Positions 11,055 through 23,127 are shown, numbered from the stretch's first letter. The stretch: DNA of 64,000 bases from Eublepharis macularius (GCF_028583425.1 NC_072791.1:17999868-18063867), one strand, 5' to 3'. The notes: generated by a model from the letters alone, not told the origin. Program-made: numbers and translations.

Positions 11055-11485
11055 GAGTCCCTCTACATGTGGCGCTTTAGCACATGTTTGTTAAGTGTAG
11101 GGAGACACAATATTAGCCGGGAAGCATAGTTTTAAAAGGCACAGCCGGTGGAGATTGCTCCTCAGACGGTTTGTCAATTTCATCTTCTCCCCTGGAAGGC
11201 TCTGTCAATTTCACTTCTCCAATCTTAAAACTGTGTGGTATCTCAATCAAAGGGCAGCAAGGAATAGAAATGGGCTGGAGCTGCCTTCCAGAGCTGGGCT
11301 TGGTCCTGAAGAGGCTAAAGTTTCTCTTCTGGCATTTCACAGCCCCTTCACACAGCTCTAGTGTATAGCAAAGCCTTTGTTCTGCCACCGGCTCTGTCTT
11401 TTTAAACTACCCTTCCCTGCTAACATTGCATCTCCCGACACGTGTTCTTCACATGTCAGATGTCTCATGTAGAGAGACTCTGTGT
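11055..11485 (+). repeat. Long-TIR DNA element, family F
   Basis: About 90-bp imperfect inverted ends: the left carries CTCTACATGTGGCG and AGCCGGGAAGCATAGTTTT, the right AAACTACCCTTCCCTGCTAA and CTCATGTAGAGAGACTC. A second copy lies inverted at 15527-16150. Internal frames such as 11113-11388 (-) recur in both copies but are not recognisable as transposase. Confidence 0.65.
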
Positions 11486-12440
11486 GACTGAGAGTAAGCC
11501 AAGAGAGCTATTTTGTAACTGGCTCCATCTCCTGCAGCGACTATTTTATGGCAGCCATTTTGTGGCCACGCCCACCACATTGTTCCAGAATTCCAAAGGT
11601 GCCTTCAGGCTCAAAAAGGTTAGGGACTCCTGTCTTAGCCTGTTACGATATAGACGTAGCAATTCCTTATCCAGTGCTTAGTTTTCCTAGAAAACCCGTA
11701 TGCTTTTAAAGTACAATGCTTCAATCTGAAAAGCAATGCTTCTACCATTGCTTCACAAGTTTTTTATTTTTACATATTTGAGTTTAACAAGCAGCTTGCA
11801 GGGCAGAATGAGATAATGTAAGAAGGCTGCTGTTTGGACAAAGTGCTGTGGCACGTGGTGAGGCTTGAACACCCACTGGTTTAGCTCATGTCCTCCTTGC
11901 CAGTCATAAGCAGAGAGCTGATCATTTGGTGAGGTGTTTGAATGCATCCAAATTGCACAATTATACTGCTTTCTTGTACGATTATACAGGGTTTTTTTGC
12001 AGGTGCCCACCCCATCTGCCACCGCCACCTCCAATTGTCAAAACGCAGATAGTTAAAAGGGGGGGAAATCCACTTTGAGATTGAGTAGCTACTTACTACT
12101 TAGATATCTCTGTAGCCGTCAGTGTCTGCCCATGAACCCAGCTAATCTTGCAACCAATAGCTTCTCAAACAGATGCTGCTAACTGTACAAATGCAATGAA
12201 AAATCTGATTAATTTAAAAGATTTCTTCGTCTGCTCGGGAACAGAAAGAGGATGAACCACAAACAATTCCATGCTTTACAATATAAGTCAATTTAACGAA
12301 CTAACCAAAACCCTAGGTGATACCCCCTCTTCTCCAGTAAATGAAATGCTTTTGTTCTTGAACAGGGCAAATGGAGCCACAGCCATCTTCCTCTGTGGCA
12401 CAAGTGGTTACTGCCTAGGTGGCAAAACTGCTCAGGTTGA
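11486..12440. other. No gene; fragment of a hAT-like repeat
   Basis: About 11565-11640 resembles the left end of the host element at 16748-17502 in reverse (GGTGCCTTCAGGCTCAAAAA). The rest is unassigned. Confidence 0.4.
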
Positions 12441-12470
12441 GATTCCGCACACGGTGGATAATGCACTTTC

Positions 12471-13746
12471 TTTTTTTTTTTTTAATAAAAATTTTTATTG
12501 GATTAGACACATATAAAATTTATTACAATCACATTCCCTTAAATTTTCCAATTCTAACCCCCTCCCTTCCCCCCCTTTTGTTGACTTCCAACAGTTTTCC
12601 AACCCCTTGTCTATTCTCCCTCTACTCATTTCAAACTTATTGTACTTATTATAATATACTTTCAAACTCTTCTAAGCTTTTCTATAGTAACATAGTGCTA
12701 TCTCTAATTTCCTTCCCAAATGGGTAAAAGTATGATAATCTTAACTTATCTTTTTCAATAATAGTAATAATAATCATTTTGGTATTCTGTACTCTATCTT
12801 ATTCTTTCTAAGTACTTCAAAATGGGACAAACAATTTGTCCCTCTTTATGCATAACTTCACATACTTCTATAAACATTGCATACATTTATTATAAATTAA
12901 TCAACTTGACTTGTACTCTATGTGTTACTCTTTACTTTCTTTTACATGTCTTGTCCTTTTTGATTAACTAATTCCTCCATTGTAAAACTACACAACAAAC
13001 AATTCATGTACACATTCAACAAAGGTCTATCAATTAGACCTATATTATGTATGCTAATGTATATTAATTCTCCATTGTACAGTTATCTGCTTACTTAAAA
13101 AAAATTAATTAAATTCTATCCTTATAATCCTTATAATAGTAACACTATTGATACCCAACTATTCATACTAATCAAATAAAATAATTGCTTAGAATTTTTT
13201 CCACTTTACTCTCTCCCCCCGGTATAGTCACTCCCCTCTCCTTTTGTTCTATTTCAGTAATTATCAAACTGCCACAGTCCTCCCACCTCCCATTTTTTCA
13301 CCAGATATCGTTTCAGCCTCTCCCAGTCCGTGTTAAACTGTCCCGGGTCAAGGTCTCTCAATTTTCTTGTCATTTTATCCATCTCCGCCATGTACAGCAA
13401 TTTGTAAATCCAGTCCTCAATAGTTGGCACTTCTTGTACTTTCCATTTCTGCTGCTGTCATGTAAAATAGCAATGTCCTGTGTTGTGCTGGAATATCTTC
13501 CATTCCCAAGTTCAGTAGCAGGAGTTCTGGGTTCTTATTAACTTGAAATTGTAAAATCTCACTCATTACTCTTATTATTGCCCCCCAGTACTGCCTAGCT
13601 ACCTCACAAGTCCACCACATGTGATACAGAGATCCCTCATGCTTTTTACATTTCCAGCATTTATTAGATGTATTCGAGTTCCCTAGCGCAATTTTCTTTG
13701 GTGTCAAATACCAACGATAAATCATTTTGTAGAGATTCTCTTTAAT
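12471..13746 (-). mobile_element. 5'-truncated L1 LINE inside a family G element
   Basis: On the minus strand the insert runs from an ORF2 tail through a 3' UTR to a poly(A), seen as the T run at 12471. It is bounded by a perfect 18-bp target duplication, GGTGGATAATGCACTTTC, at 12453-12470 and 13747-13764. About 700 bases of 3' UTR match the copy at 57386-58106 with only a handful of differences. It is dead on arrival through truncation. Confidence 0.9.
13254..13746 (-). pseudogene. L1 ORF2 C-terminal remnant
   Basis: The minus-strand frame includes the CCHC-like segment CWKCKKHEGSLYHMWWTC and then RQYWGAI, typical of the L1 ORF2 C-terminal cysteine-rich region. The frame is lost near 13455, after FYMTAAE, apparently by a small deletion. 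Homologous sequence resumes in another frame and ends GLWQFDNY followed by TGA at 13254-13256. The endonuclease and reverse transcriptase portions are absent. Confidence 0.85.
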
Positions 13747-13876
13747 GGTGGATAATGCACTTTCAGTGCACTTTATCAATCATTTGAGGTGGATTTTTGT
13801 TCCGCACACAAAAAAAACCCGTTCCACATGATCTATAAAGAGGATTGGAAGTGCATTATCCAACGTGTGCGGAATC

Positions 13877-14930
13877 ACAGACTTCACCAGAGATCGGATT
13901 GGGTGCTTGCCTTGCACAATCAAGGGAACAAAAGCAAGGAAAATTTATTATCCAGTTCAGTTCAAAGTTTTCCACTGCGTGGCTAGTTGGTGCACGGACC
14001 TTCCCTTGTGTTTCTCTGGTTGCAGTCCAGTGTGCAAACTGAACTATCAAGTGACCACGATTCTGACTCCCGGTTTACATTCATCACTATATTCGAACTC
14101 AAAAACCACAAACGAAACAGTCACGAGAACCAAGGGCACATTGTCAGAGCGCGTACTGTTGTTAATGCTGCGCTTCATTCTTCAATTACATTTTATTAGG
14201 CTCATTAAATATTCACTTTCCACATGTTCGTAGAGACTGTCAAAGGGAAGGTGACTGGAGAGCCTTCAAATGCAAGTAGGCAGGAAAGAAAACTGCAAAG
14301 TTGGAAGATGCTGCATGCTACTTTCTCCCAATTCTGTAAAGCTCTCTGGGTTCTTGCAGCTTGCATAATCGAGGCTGATGGCAGATACTCCAGCTAAGCC
14401 TATTTAACAGGGACAGCCTCTACTTTCTGGTCCCTCTCCCTGACAAATCACTGTCCTTATTCTCTACCTTCATTTAGGATGCTTAGTTAAAATTTCATTA
14501 GTGTGAGCAACATAGTATAGCATTATCATTCTTGATTCCTCTGTCTCAAGGTTCCAGAAGATAAATCTCTGAGTTGGGGTGTGCACCTGGCTGCATCTTG
14601 CCTCTAATTCACATGCAGATACGCACATGTGCAGGAGCATGAATGCATCAGGTTGTGAGTAGCTGCTCATTTTGCACACTCCGGATGCTAAAGTGTGCTT
14701 TAAACCCATAATAACATATTGGGTTGGATTCTACCACCTTTTCCGCTCAACCTTAGCCAATTGCCCTCCTCGCTGCAGTCCCTGACCAACTCGGTTTTTG
14801 TTCATGAGGACCCTGTGATACTCGGGTTGGCCTTTTGGGTGGTCAGACGGTACCCCTTCTCCTTCCTTTGCCAGAAGAAATGCTGATAAGATCCAACCCA
14901 TTTTAGAACTCATTTATGTTTTCCTAATAG
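13877..14930. other. No gene or repeat recognised
   Basis: Contains several overlapping 60-120 residue frames (13865-14233 and others) without family resemblance or consistent splice signals. Confidence 0.4.
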
Positions 14931-15138
14931 CCTTGACCTGGATAGCTCAGGTGAGCCTGATCTTGTCAGATTTCAGAAGCTAAGCCGGGTCGGCCTTGGT
15001 TAGTAATTGGATGGGAGACCTCCAACGGAGACCAGGGTTGCAGAGTCAGGCAATGGCAAACCACCTCTGTTAGTCTCGTGCCATGAAAACCCCACCAGGG
15101 ATCGCCATAACTCAACTCTGACTTGAGGGTTGGATTTC
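14931..15138 (+). repeat. 5S-Sauria SINE
   Basis: The head is derived from 5S rRNA (CTGATCTTGTCAGATTTCAG, AAGCTAAGCCGGGTCGGCC, GGATGGGAGACC). The tail has GGCAATGGCAAACCACCTC and GCCATGAAAACCCCACCAGG. The 5S internal promoter region would drive pol III transcription in an intact copy. Other copies: 18222-18420, 34435-34668, 39131-39240 and 58983-59890 (split). Confidence 0.9.
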
Positions 15139-15204
15139 ATTTCATGTTTTCGTAGTATACCTTTAAACAAAAAAAAAAAGTCCCCTCTTGGTGTTTCTAG
15201 GACT

Positions 15205-15465
15205 GTTATAATAACAACAACATTCGATTTATATACCGCCGTTCAGGATGACTTAACTCCGACTCAGATCGGTTTACAAAGTATGTTACTATTATCCCCA
15301 CAACAACAATAGCCCTGTGAGGTGGATGGGACTGAGAGAGCTCTGAAAGAGCTGTGACTGACCCCAGGTCACCCAGCTGGCTTCAAGTGGAGGAGTGAGG
15401 AATCAAACCCAGTTCTCCAGATTAGTGTCCCACACTCTTAACCACTACACCAAACTGGCTCTCTA
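15205..15465 (-). repeat. tRNA-headed SINE, type S1, reverse
   Basis: Complement of the S1 family: AACAACAACATTCGATTTAT (tail), CCAGGTCACCCAGCTGGC (body), GGAATCAAACCCAGTTCTCC (B-box side) and ACCACTACACCAAACTGGC (head). Confidence 0.85.
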
Positions 15466-15526
15466 GCTCTGGTAAACAAATGCTGCAGATGGATGGGATG
15501 GAAAAGAGCCACCACAGAACCCTAAA

Positions 15527-16150
15527 TTTGAGTCTCTCTACATGAGACATCTAAAACATGAAGAACATGTGTTGAGAGAGGCAATGTTAGCTGGGAAGAG
15601 TAGTTTAAAAAGATAGAGCTGGCAGCAGGGCAAAGGCTTGGCTTTATTTATTTATATGTATATATATGAAATTTATATATTTGCATAGCTGTAATTTTAA
15701 TGATTAAAAGTAGAGTTTTTAAAGTTTTTAGTGATATTTAATATGTTGAATTCTTGTTATCCGCCCTGAGCCCGCTGATGCGGGGAGGGCGGAATATAAA
15801 TGTAATAAATTAAATTAAAATTAAATTAATACAATGGAGCTGTGTGAAGGGGCTGTGAAATGCCAGAAGAGAAACTTTAGCCCATTACAACCTCTGCAGG
15901 TCCAAGCCCAGCTCTGGAAGGCAGCTCCAGCCCGTTTCCATTCCTCGCTGCCCTCTGGTTGCAGTCTCACACAGTTTTAGACTGGAGAGGTGGAATTGAC
16001 TGAGCCTTCCCGGAGGCGAAGATGAAATTAACAAACCCTCTGAGGAGCAATCTCTGCCAGCTGTCTTTTTAAACTACGCTTCCCGGCTAACATTGCGTCG
16101 CCCTACACTTGACGAACACGCGCTGAGGCGTCTCGGGTAGAGAGACTCAC
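15527..16150 (-). repeat. Long-TIR DNA element, family F, with internal insertion
   Basis: Inverted relative of 11055-11485: CTCTCTACATGAGACATC at the left and GGGTAGAGAGACTC at the right. About 15645-15838 is extra compared with the first copy. It is AT-rich and ends with the LINE/SINE-like tail GGGAGGGCGGAATATAAATG plus an AAATT run, so it is a later retroposon insertion. Confidence 0.65.
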
Positions 16151-16747
16151 GAACTCTCTCTGGAATCCAAACCCCACCCAACCGTCACATAACAGCCAAT
16201 CACATGACTTGCCCAGCTCCAAGGGCCCCCTGAAGTTTTGTTCTCCTAGTCCCCCTCTTTCAACAGCCCTGCGTATAGCACATGACCTCCAACAGCATAT
16301 AAACGTGGATGGGATGGAGGTAGGAAAGTGTTCCCTGGGAATGGAACAGGGCTGTTACCCGCACACCCTTTTTTTCATTGATCAAACATCAGAAGGTATA
16401 TGACTGAGTTCTGGGTGATGGTTATGTACAAGGATGCTTGAACACCTGCCAGTTTAGTTCCTGTCATGTTAGCCCTTTGTGAACAAGGAACGGATGTTTT
16501 GACAGACTGTTCATCTGTTCATCAACCCATCCGTAGCTGTTTGGCAGGTTGCTTCACCTTATTACTTCCAAACAGCAAAGCGCAATCAGCTCGTCAAGCA
16601 TGAATGTTCTCACACAGCCCCCTCCCCCACTGCCTTGCTGCTCCATTCGACAGGATATTGTTTCAACAGACAGCGAAATCAGACACGAATCATAGAAATT
16701 GGTCATAAATCAATGCTTTGTTTAAAAAAACACTCCTGTCGTTTGAT
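16151..16747. other. No gene recognised
   Basis: Unassigned sequence, no supported exon. Confidence 0.4.
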
Positions 16748-17502
16748 CAGGGCTCCCCAACTTTTCTGAGCCTGCAGGCACCTTTGGGATTCTGACACAG
16801 GGTGGTAGATGTAGCCACAAAATGGCTGTCACAAGAGGCGGAGCCAACCATAAAATGTCAAGGAGTGAGGGCATGGGTCATTTCGTAGAAAAAGAGCTGC
16901 AGGAACTCATTAGCATAAATCATCAGCATGTGCCACACCCCTTGACGTCATCGGAAGTGTGTTATTAGCATAATTGATTTGCATATGCCACACCCCCTGA
17001 CATCACCTATCCTGGCTGTTTTGGACCCAGTCCTGGCCATTCTGGGCCGAAATTGGGCCCAAAATGGCAGAAAAGGGGCCCCAAACGGTCAGGATTGGGC
17101 TGCTGCTGAGCGGGAGAATGATCCACCACCCATCAGAGGCCAGATCCAGGCTACTTCAGCCCCATTCCAGGCCGAAACGGGTCCAAAATGGCTGAAAATC
17201 AGGTGGGCGGGGCCACCTGACACGTGACCTCTTGGGAGAACTGCCGGAACTGCGTTCCAGCGCGTTCCCCCTCAAAATGAGTCCCAAGTGAGGGTATGCA
17301 TAAATAGTAATTCTTCAGAGTTTCAGGCCGAAGCTCTGTTTAAAGGGATGCCTTTTATTCTGAAGTGCCAATCAGATCTCCAGTGGCCAATCAGAAACCC
17401 TGCTGGGCAGAAGCCCCACCTGGTCTCACCCACTTTCTACTGATATCAGGAAAGGTGTCAGTGGGTGTTATGGTGCCCAGGGCATCACAATGGGAACCCC
17501 TG
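16748..17502. mobile_element. Older hAT-like element split by family A
   Basis: Left end CAGGGCTCCCCAACTTTTCT and right end GGGAACCCCTG form a short imperfect inverted repeat. It also contains AAAATGGCTGTCACAAGAGG. The family A element at 16872-17286 sits inside it. Confidence 0.5.
16872..17286 (+). mobile_element. hAT-like non-autonomous element, family A (copy 1)
   Basis: Starts CATGGGTCATTTCGTAG, ends CCCTCAAAATGAGTCCCA. Exact 8-bp target duplication AGTGAGGG (16864-16871 and 17287-17294). The body has two AACTCATTAGCATA-like blocks and repeated GGGCCGAAATTGGGCC motifs. Non-coding. Five further copies occur in this window. Confidence 0.85.
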
Positions 17503-18221
17503 GTCTAAGACCTTAGCGACATTAACGGTTGCTAGTCTGCTTTGAACTGGTAGTATTTTCATGCATGTGCAAGATCAAAAAGACCTGTTTGACAGACATT
17601 CAAGTGACTTGGTCGTAACTAAACAGGTTAGGCGATTGGCTTATGTCTGAGCGTCACAGTTAAACAAGGTAAATTCAACTGTCAAACGTGTTTGTGGAGA
17701 AATTTATAGCATCCCTGGTTCTGTATCCCGTTTGCTGATGCAGTTTTCTTTTTTCTCTTGCCCGGCTAATTATTATTTAATACTTTGATGCCCCGAGAGT
17801 AAATAGCCTTGTGCAAGAACTTACCCAAAGAGCTCACCGTAATTACAAGACGAGTCACCGCAGGATTCTCAGGCTGCCCAGCAACTGTGGAGGCAACAGA
17901 TCTTTCCACACGGCACTCGTCGATTCACAGTGCCGCTGCTCAAACATTCCCTCAACCTAGTTTGGGTCAAGCTGAACCAGGTTTCAGGGCGTCATGCTAA
18001 CTGCCAGTAAACTGTGTAAATAGAACTCCCAAGGCATTTCTCAGTAGCAGTGGTTGAGTCAACCCCACTCCAGTCTGATCTGAATTAACAGCTCACACGG
18101 TCTAGTACACAGCATTGGACTAAAAGCAGGGAGATTTTGGGTCCAATCCATGGGTATTTGCTTTCTGGAGGACTTTGGGCTTGTCCATCCTCTGTTTTCC
18201 ACTCTTCCAAACTATAAAGCC
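17503..18221. other. No gene recognised
   Basis: Looks like single-copy sequence without recognised features. Confidence 0.4.
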
Positions 18222-18420
18222 AGTTCCCAGGTGAGCCTGATTTTGTCAGATCTCAGAAGCTAAGCAGGGTTGGCCTGGGTTAATAATTGGATGGGAGCCC
18301 TCCAACAAAGACCAGGGTTGCAGAAGCAGGCAATGGCAAACCACCTCTGTTAGTCTCTTGCCATGAAAACTCTGCTAGGGGTTGCCATAAGTCAGCTTTG
18401 ACTTGACACTGTCACTTGAC
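18222..18420 (+). repeat. 5S-Sauria SINE
   Basis: Head GATTTTGTCAGATCTCAGAA and GCTAAGCAGGGTTGGCC. Tail GGCAATGGCAAACCACCTC and TTGCCATAAGTCAGCTTTGA. Confidence 0.9.
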
Positions 18421-18459
18421 AGCTTTGGCTTGGCATTCTCCACCAATCCCTCCATTTAC

Positions 18460-18678
18460 TAGAGTTGCCAGCTCCAGGTCAAGAAATTCCTGGGTATTTG
18501 GGGGTGGAGCCTGGAGAGGGCAGGGTTTGGGGAGGGGAGGGACCTCAGCAGGGTGTAATACTGTAGGGTCCTATCTCCCAAAGCAGTCATTTTCTCCAGG
18601 GAAACTGATCTCTTTGGCCTGGAAATCCATTGTAGTTCTGGGAGATCTCCACCCACCACCTGGAGGCTGGCAGCCCTA
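18460..18678 (-). repeat. MITE family D, reverse copy
   Basis: Starts TAGAGTTGCCAGCTCCAGG and ends GGCTGGCAGCCCTA; the body matches the complement of 4736-4951. Flanking 8-mers CCATTTAC / CCACTTGG are only partly alike. Confidence 0.75.
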
Positions 18679-19410
18679 CCACTTGGAGACCATGCAGTGG
18701 TGTGCGGGAATATAGCAAAGAAAGAGGAAGGCAAGTGGAAACTTCATCCCACAAGTAGGCAAGATACAGATGTGTTAGATGTCTGCTTTCAAAAAATCCT
18801 GATCGACTGAGGGAAATGTTATGTTGCCTCTCCAGAGTCCTGCTTGGATCCACTATGGAATGGTGGGCGTGACCTTCCTCTCATTCTACATGCCCAACCT
18901 GACTTAGGAAGATCCACTGCTTCACTTCCAAAACACTTTCCCTCTGTGGGGGCCGAAGAAGGTACAGCAATGTCCTTTTCTGTAGGTGTCCTCTTCTATA
19001 GTGCCGGTAATAGATTCATCCAAACAAAAAAAAAATTGCCAAAATTGTGAATGAAAGAGGTGATCGCTTCCTTCCGCAGCCCATATGGATCTCTGTGCAT
19101 GGAAGCCGGCTGTGTGTGCATGAGACTGAGCGTGCATGCTCTCTGCATGCTTGCATGCAGCACAGAGGGTTGGTTCTGAGTTGAGGAGGGGAGGTAGACT
19201 TCCTTGAGAGCAGGGGGCAGGTTCCAAATGTTTGGGAAGCATCAGTTTACGCGTATGTGAGCGTTCATGATTCCTGTGGGTTTGCCTCATTGGAATTTAG
19301 ACCCTAACCCAGTGATCTCCTCAAATGTACTCCTTTACGTCCTTCCGTGTAAACAAAAGACTTTTGTTTTTTCTTCTCTGAAGAAAAGTAGTGTTGCACT
19401 TAGGAGCATT
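18679..19410. other. No gene recognised
   Basis: Unassigned. The minus-strand frame 18922-19290 is rich in His and Ala but lacks recognisable structure. Confidence 0.4.
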
Positions 19411-19418
19411 GCTGTGAG

Positions 19419-19866
19419 CAGGGGTCATTTCATAGAAAAAGAGCTGGAGGAACTCATTAGCATAACTCACTAGCATAACTCATTAGCATATGCCACGCCC
19501 CTGACAGTGCCAGAAGTGTGTCATTAGCATAACTGATTTGCATGTGCCACGCCCCCTAACATCACCTATCCTGGCTGTTTTGGACCCAATCCTGGCCATT
19601 CCGGGGCCAAAATTGGGCCCAAAATGGCAAAAGGGGGCTGAAAATGGCCGAAAAGGGGCTGAGAATGGTCAGGATTGGGCCGCTGCTGAGTGGGAGAGTG
19701 ATCTACCACCCATCAGAGGCCCTATCCGGGCCGTTTTGGCCCCAATTCAGGCTGAACTGGGCCCAAAATGGCCGAGAGTCAGGTGGGTGGGGCCACCTGA
19801 CATATGACCTCTTTGGGGAACTGCCGGAACTGTGTTTCTCTGCGTTCCCCCTCAAAATGAGCCCTG
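19419..19866 (+). mobile_element. hAT-like non-autonomous element, family A (copy 2)
   Basis: CAGGGGTCATTTCATAG start, CAAAATGAGCCCTG end. Target duplication GCTGTGAG (19411-19418) / GCTGTAGG (19867-19874), 6 of 8 matching. It has an extra CATTAGCATAACTC repeat near the left end relative to copy 1. Confidence 0.85.
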
Positions 19867-20272
19867 GCTGTAGGGAAGGCAAAACTTGTCCCCCCGGCCT
19901 GTGATAGCGGGTGCCCCAGCCTCCACCGATGGGAGAATTGTAAGAGGTGGAAAGTGTTCTTTGAACAAAGCATACAGAGGGGCAGATGCTTCCTTCTGCT
20001 CACACCCCAGACATCTGGCTAGTTTTTGAATCATAGACACCTGCACCAGTGAAACATCGGTATAACAATATTGCGTCTTTAAAAAATTACCCCAAATACC
20101 TTGGAACAGTCTGGTTTTGAATATATTTAAGATCAGGCCTTTAAACTTTGCTGTGAATCTCCCTTGAAATAGCAATAATATATCCTCCCCACCTCTTTTT
20201 TATATATTGTGGATGAGTGTTTTCTTACCGTGAAGTAGTGGGAGGTCCCCCAATCCCTGTTGAGTCCTGGAT

Positions 20273-20965
20273 GTGAATTTCGAGCTCTGGCTCGGTTTGG
20301 GCCCAGTACTTTTCAATATTTTTATCAATGATCTGGATGGGGTAAACGGGCTACTCATTAAATTTGCTGATGATACCAAATTGGGAGGAGTGGCAAACAC
20401 CCAAGAAGACAGAGTTAAAATTCAACAAGACCTGAATACTTTGGAGAAGTGGGCGGTTGTGCAATCCAACATAGATAAGTGCACAGTATTACATCTGGGC
20501 TACAAAAATGGGAAGCACAAATACTGGATGGGGGATACACTTCTGGGTAGTAGTGTATGCGAAAGAGATCTTGGGGTAAGAGTGGACTGTAAACTAAATA
20601 AAAGCAGTCAGTGTGATGCGGTGGCAAAAAAGGCAAACTCCGTCTTGGGTTGTATCAAAAGGGCCATTGCACCGAAATTGCAGGAGGTCATAGTCCCTTT
20701 CTTGGTCAGGCCACACCTGGAGTACCGTGTGCAGTTCTGGAGGCCTCAATACAAAAAGGATGTGGACAAAATCGAGAGGGTGTGGAAGAGAACGATGAGG
20801 ATGATCAGGGGTCTGGAGACTGAGCCCTACGAGGAAAGGCTGAGGGCCTTGGGAATGTTTAGTTTGGAGAAGAGATTGAGGGGGGACATGATTGCTCTCT
20901 TTAAATATTTGAAAGGCTGTCATTTGGAGGAGGGCAAGGAGCAGAGGGTAGGCAGCAGAGGGTAG
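20273..20965 (+). pseudogene. CR1 reverse transcriptase C-terminal fragment
   Basis: The frame reads GPVLFNIFINDLDG then KFADDTKLGG, the F/YADD-containing palm motif of CR1/L2-type non-LTR retrotransposons, followed by thumb-like sequence ([41 protein letters not shown]). The ATG at 20273 is fortuitous and upstream of homologous sequence. The fragment lacks the endonuclease and most of the fingers, so it is inactive. The frame breaks near 20950, before the DIRKNFF-type end seen in the other copy. Confidence 0.85.
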
Positions 20966-21215
20966 GACCCGAAGCAATGGGCTTAAATTACATGCACAAA
21001 GGTACCATCTGGATATTAGGAAGAACTTTTTCACGGTCAGAGTAGTTCAAAAGTGGAATCAGCTGCCTAGGGAGGTGGTGAGCTCCCCTTCACTGGCAGT
21101 TTTCAAGAAAAGACTAGATGAATCTTTGTCAGGGATGCTTTAGGCTCATCCTGCACTGGGCAGGGGGCTGGACTAGAAGGTCTGTATGGCCCCTTCCAAC
21201 TCTGTGATTCTGTGA
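20285..21215 (+). mobile_element. CR1-type LINE, 5'-truncated
   Basis: Reverse transcriptase C-terminal coding sequence followed by a short 3' UTR ending CCAACTCTGTGATTCTGTGA, the CR1 signature tail with ATTCTG-type repeats. A related copy is at 59100-59840. Confidence 0.9.
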
Positions 21216-21904
21216 ACTTCTCAATTAGACAAAGCAAATTCAGTATAGCACACCCAGAAATTACAGATACTTACTCAAAAGGAAGACAGCCCTGAATGTA
21301 AGATGATACACACACCCTGACAAATATCACACACACAAAAATTGCTATTAGACATAGCTGTCACTTGTACCTGAATATAAGACACCCCTCCCCCATTTTT
21401 GATGGCATACGTGGAAAAACAACCTTGTCTTGCATATGAATAAATAAAGAAATAAAGTGGAATTCTTCCTGTTCAACACATTGTGGGTAGACGTTTGAAA
21501 AGGAAAATGTCTTGTGGAGGATTTATGAGCCCTGTATTTCATACATCCCATTCAATAGCAGCTTTCTGCCTGTTTATAAAGCCACCACAACTGGCCCGCC
21601 CAAAGAATCGACAGATCTATCCAGATTCTGAAATGTTTTAAAGACCAATTCTGAGATGCTAGCCGAGTGTAACAACATTTAAACGGGAAGAATGTGCTTA
21701 TCAGGAGCCTTCATTATCCTCACATTATGCATTTGTCTGTGTGTCAACACTTCTTATATTAATCTCTTTCTTGTAATCTTGTTAATACATATAATTTTAA
21801 CAGCCAGATAAAGCTCAGTATAGTTGAAGAATTGCCCAAGAGCACCCTCTTGTGTGTATTTATGGTAGAACAAAAGCATTCTTAACTGCCAAGTGCAATC
21901 TCCC
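21216..21904. other. No gene; fragment of the host repeat seen at 21905-23190
   Basis: About 21260-21400 contains TACTCAAAAGGAAGACAGCC and TATTAGACATAGCTGTCACT, repeated in the interrupted element that follows. The remainder is unassigned. Confidence 0.45.
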
Positions 21905-21950
21905 TGATACCATATTTACTCAAAAGGAAGAGAACCCTGAATGTAAGATA

Positions 21951-22734
21951 GTTTCAGGTGGGTAGCCATATTGGTCTGTAGTAGAACAGGATTCAGGTCC
22001 AGGGGCACCTTAAAGAGGAACAAAATTTTCAGGGCATAAGCTTTTGAGAGTCAAAGCTGTCTTCTTCACATATTCAAGATTTTCAGCAGGGTATGAGCTT
22101 TCGAGAGTCACAGCTCCCTTCTTCAGATACAAGGAGGAGTGACTATCCCTGTGCCTTAAGTTCTTGCCTGCACTTTGATGCCAAGGTGCCACTGGACTCA
22201 AATCCTGCTGTTCTATTGCAGACGAACCTTAATCCACCTACCTGATGGGATTATGATGCTGTATCTGAAGAAGAGAGCTTTGACTCTTGAAAGTTCATAC
22301 CCTGAAAATCTTGTTGGTCTCTAAGGTGCCTCTGGACTCAGATTTTGCAGTAAAGAATATTGCAGGACAACAGGCAAGTGATAAAATCCAGGCAAGAAAA
22401 TGTAAAGAAAAGAATGAGCATTCTTGTTTAGTTGGATAGTTTAGTTATCAAATATTTGTTTATAAGCGATCATGCGTAGTGGTTTTTTTCTTCCTTAAAG
22501 GATTTGTAGGTAAACAGTTTCAGGTGGGTAGCCGTGTTGGTCTGTAGTAGAAGAGCAAGATTTGGGCCCGATAGCACCTTAGAGACCAACTTGATTTCCA
22601 GGGTATGAACTGCTGAGAATCAGAGCTCTTTTTGTCAGATGCCTGACGTATCTGGTGAAGAGAGTTTTGACTCTCGAAAGCTCACACCTTGGAAATCTAG
22701 TTGGTCTCTAAGGTACTACTGGACCTCAATCTTG
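21951..22734. repeat. Composite repeat with several hammerhead-like motifs
   Basis: Bounded by CCCTGAATGTAAGATA (21935-21950) and CCCTGAATATAAGATA (22735-22750), a 16-bp target duplication with one mismatch. A plus-strand motif: GTAT 22261-22264, CTGAAGAA 22265-22272, stem GAGAG/CTCTT, GAAA 22289-22292, GTTC, ATAC 22297-22300. A minus-strand motif: GTAT (22127-22130), CTGAAGAA (22119-22126), stem GGGAG/CTCTC, GAAA (22099-22102), GCTC, ATAC (22091-22094). A weaker one is near 22650. Units begin GTTTCAGGTGGGTAGCC and carry TCTCTAAGGTGCC. Confidence 0.65.
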
Positions 22735-22801
22735 CCCTGAATATAAGATAGCCCTTCCTTAAAATGTTATACCCACACAAAAAATTATTATTGGACATAA
22801 T

Positions 22802-23127
22802 CAGGGCTTTTTTTCTGCGAAAAGAGGTGGTGGAACTCAGTGGTGGAACACAGGACCGCACAATGACATCACTTTGGGTCAGCTGGAACAAGTTTTTTTT
22901 TAAAAAAATTTAAATCGCCCTTGACGAAAATGGTCATATGGCCGGTGGCCCTGCCCCCTGATCTCCAGACAGAGGGGAGTTTAGATTGCCCTCTGCGCCA
23001 GCAGTGCAGAGGGCGATCTAAACTCCCCTCTGTCTGGAGATCAGGGGGCGGGGCCACTGGCCATGTGACCATTTTCAAGCAGTGCCAGAACTCTGTACCA
23101 CCGTGTTCCTGCTGAAAAAAAGCCCTG
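22802..23127 (-). mobile_element. hAT-like non-autonomous element, family B (copy 3)
   Basis: Exact 8-bp target duplication GACATAAT at 22794-22801 and 23128-23135. Ends CAGGGCTTTTTTTCTGCG and GCTGAAAAAAAGCCCTG. Palindromic CTCCAGACAGAGG core around CTCTGCGCCAGCAGTGC. Confidence 0.9.

Larger units (their letters stand above)
12441..13876. mobile_element. Small DNA transposon (family G), split by L1
   Basis: Termini GATTCCGCACACGGTGGATA and TATCCAACGTGTGCGGAATC are inverted repeats. Removing the L1 leaves a unit of about 140 bp. An undisrupted relative at 36406-36557 has TTCCACACACGTTGAATAAT ends. No coding capacity. Confidence 0.75.
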
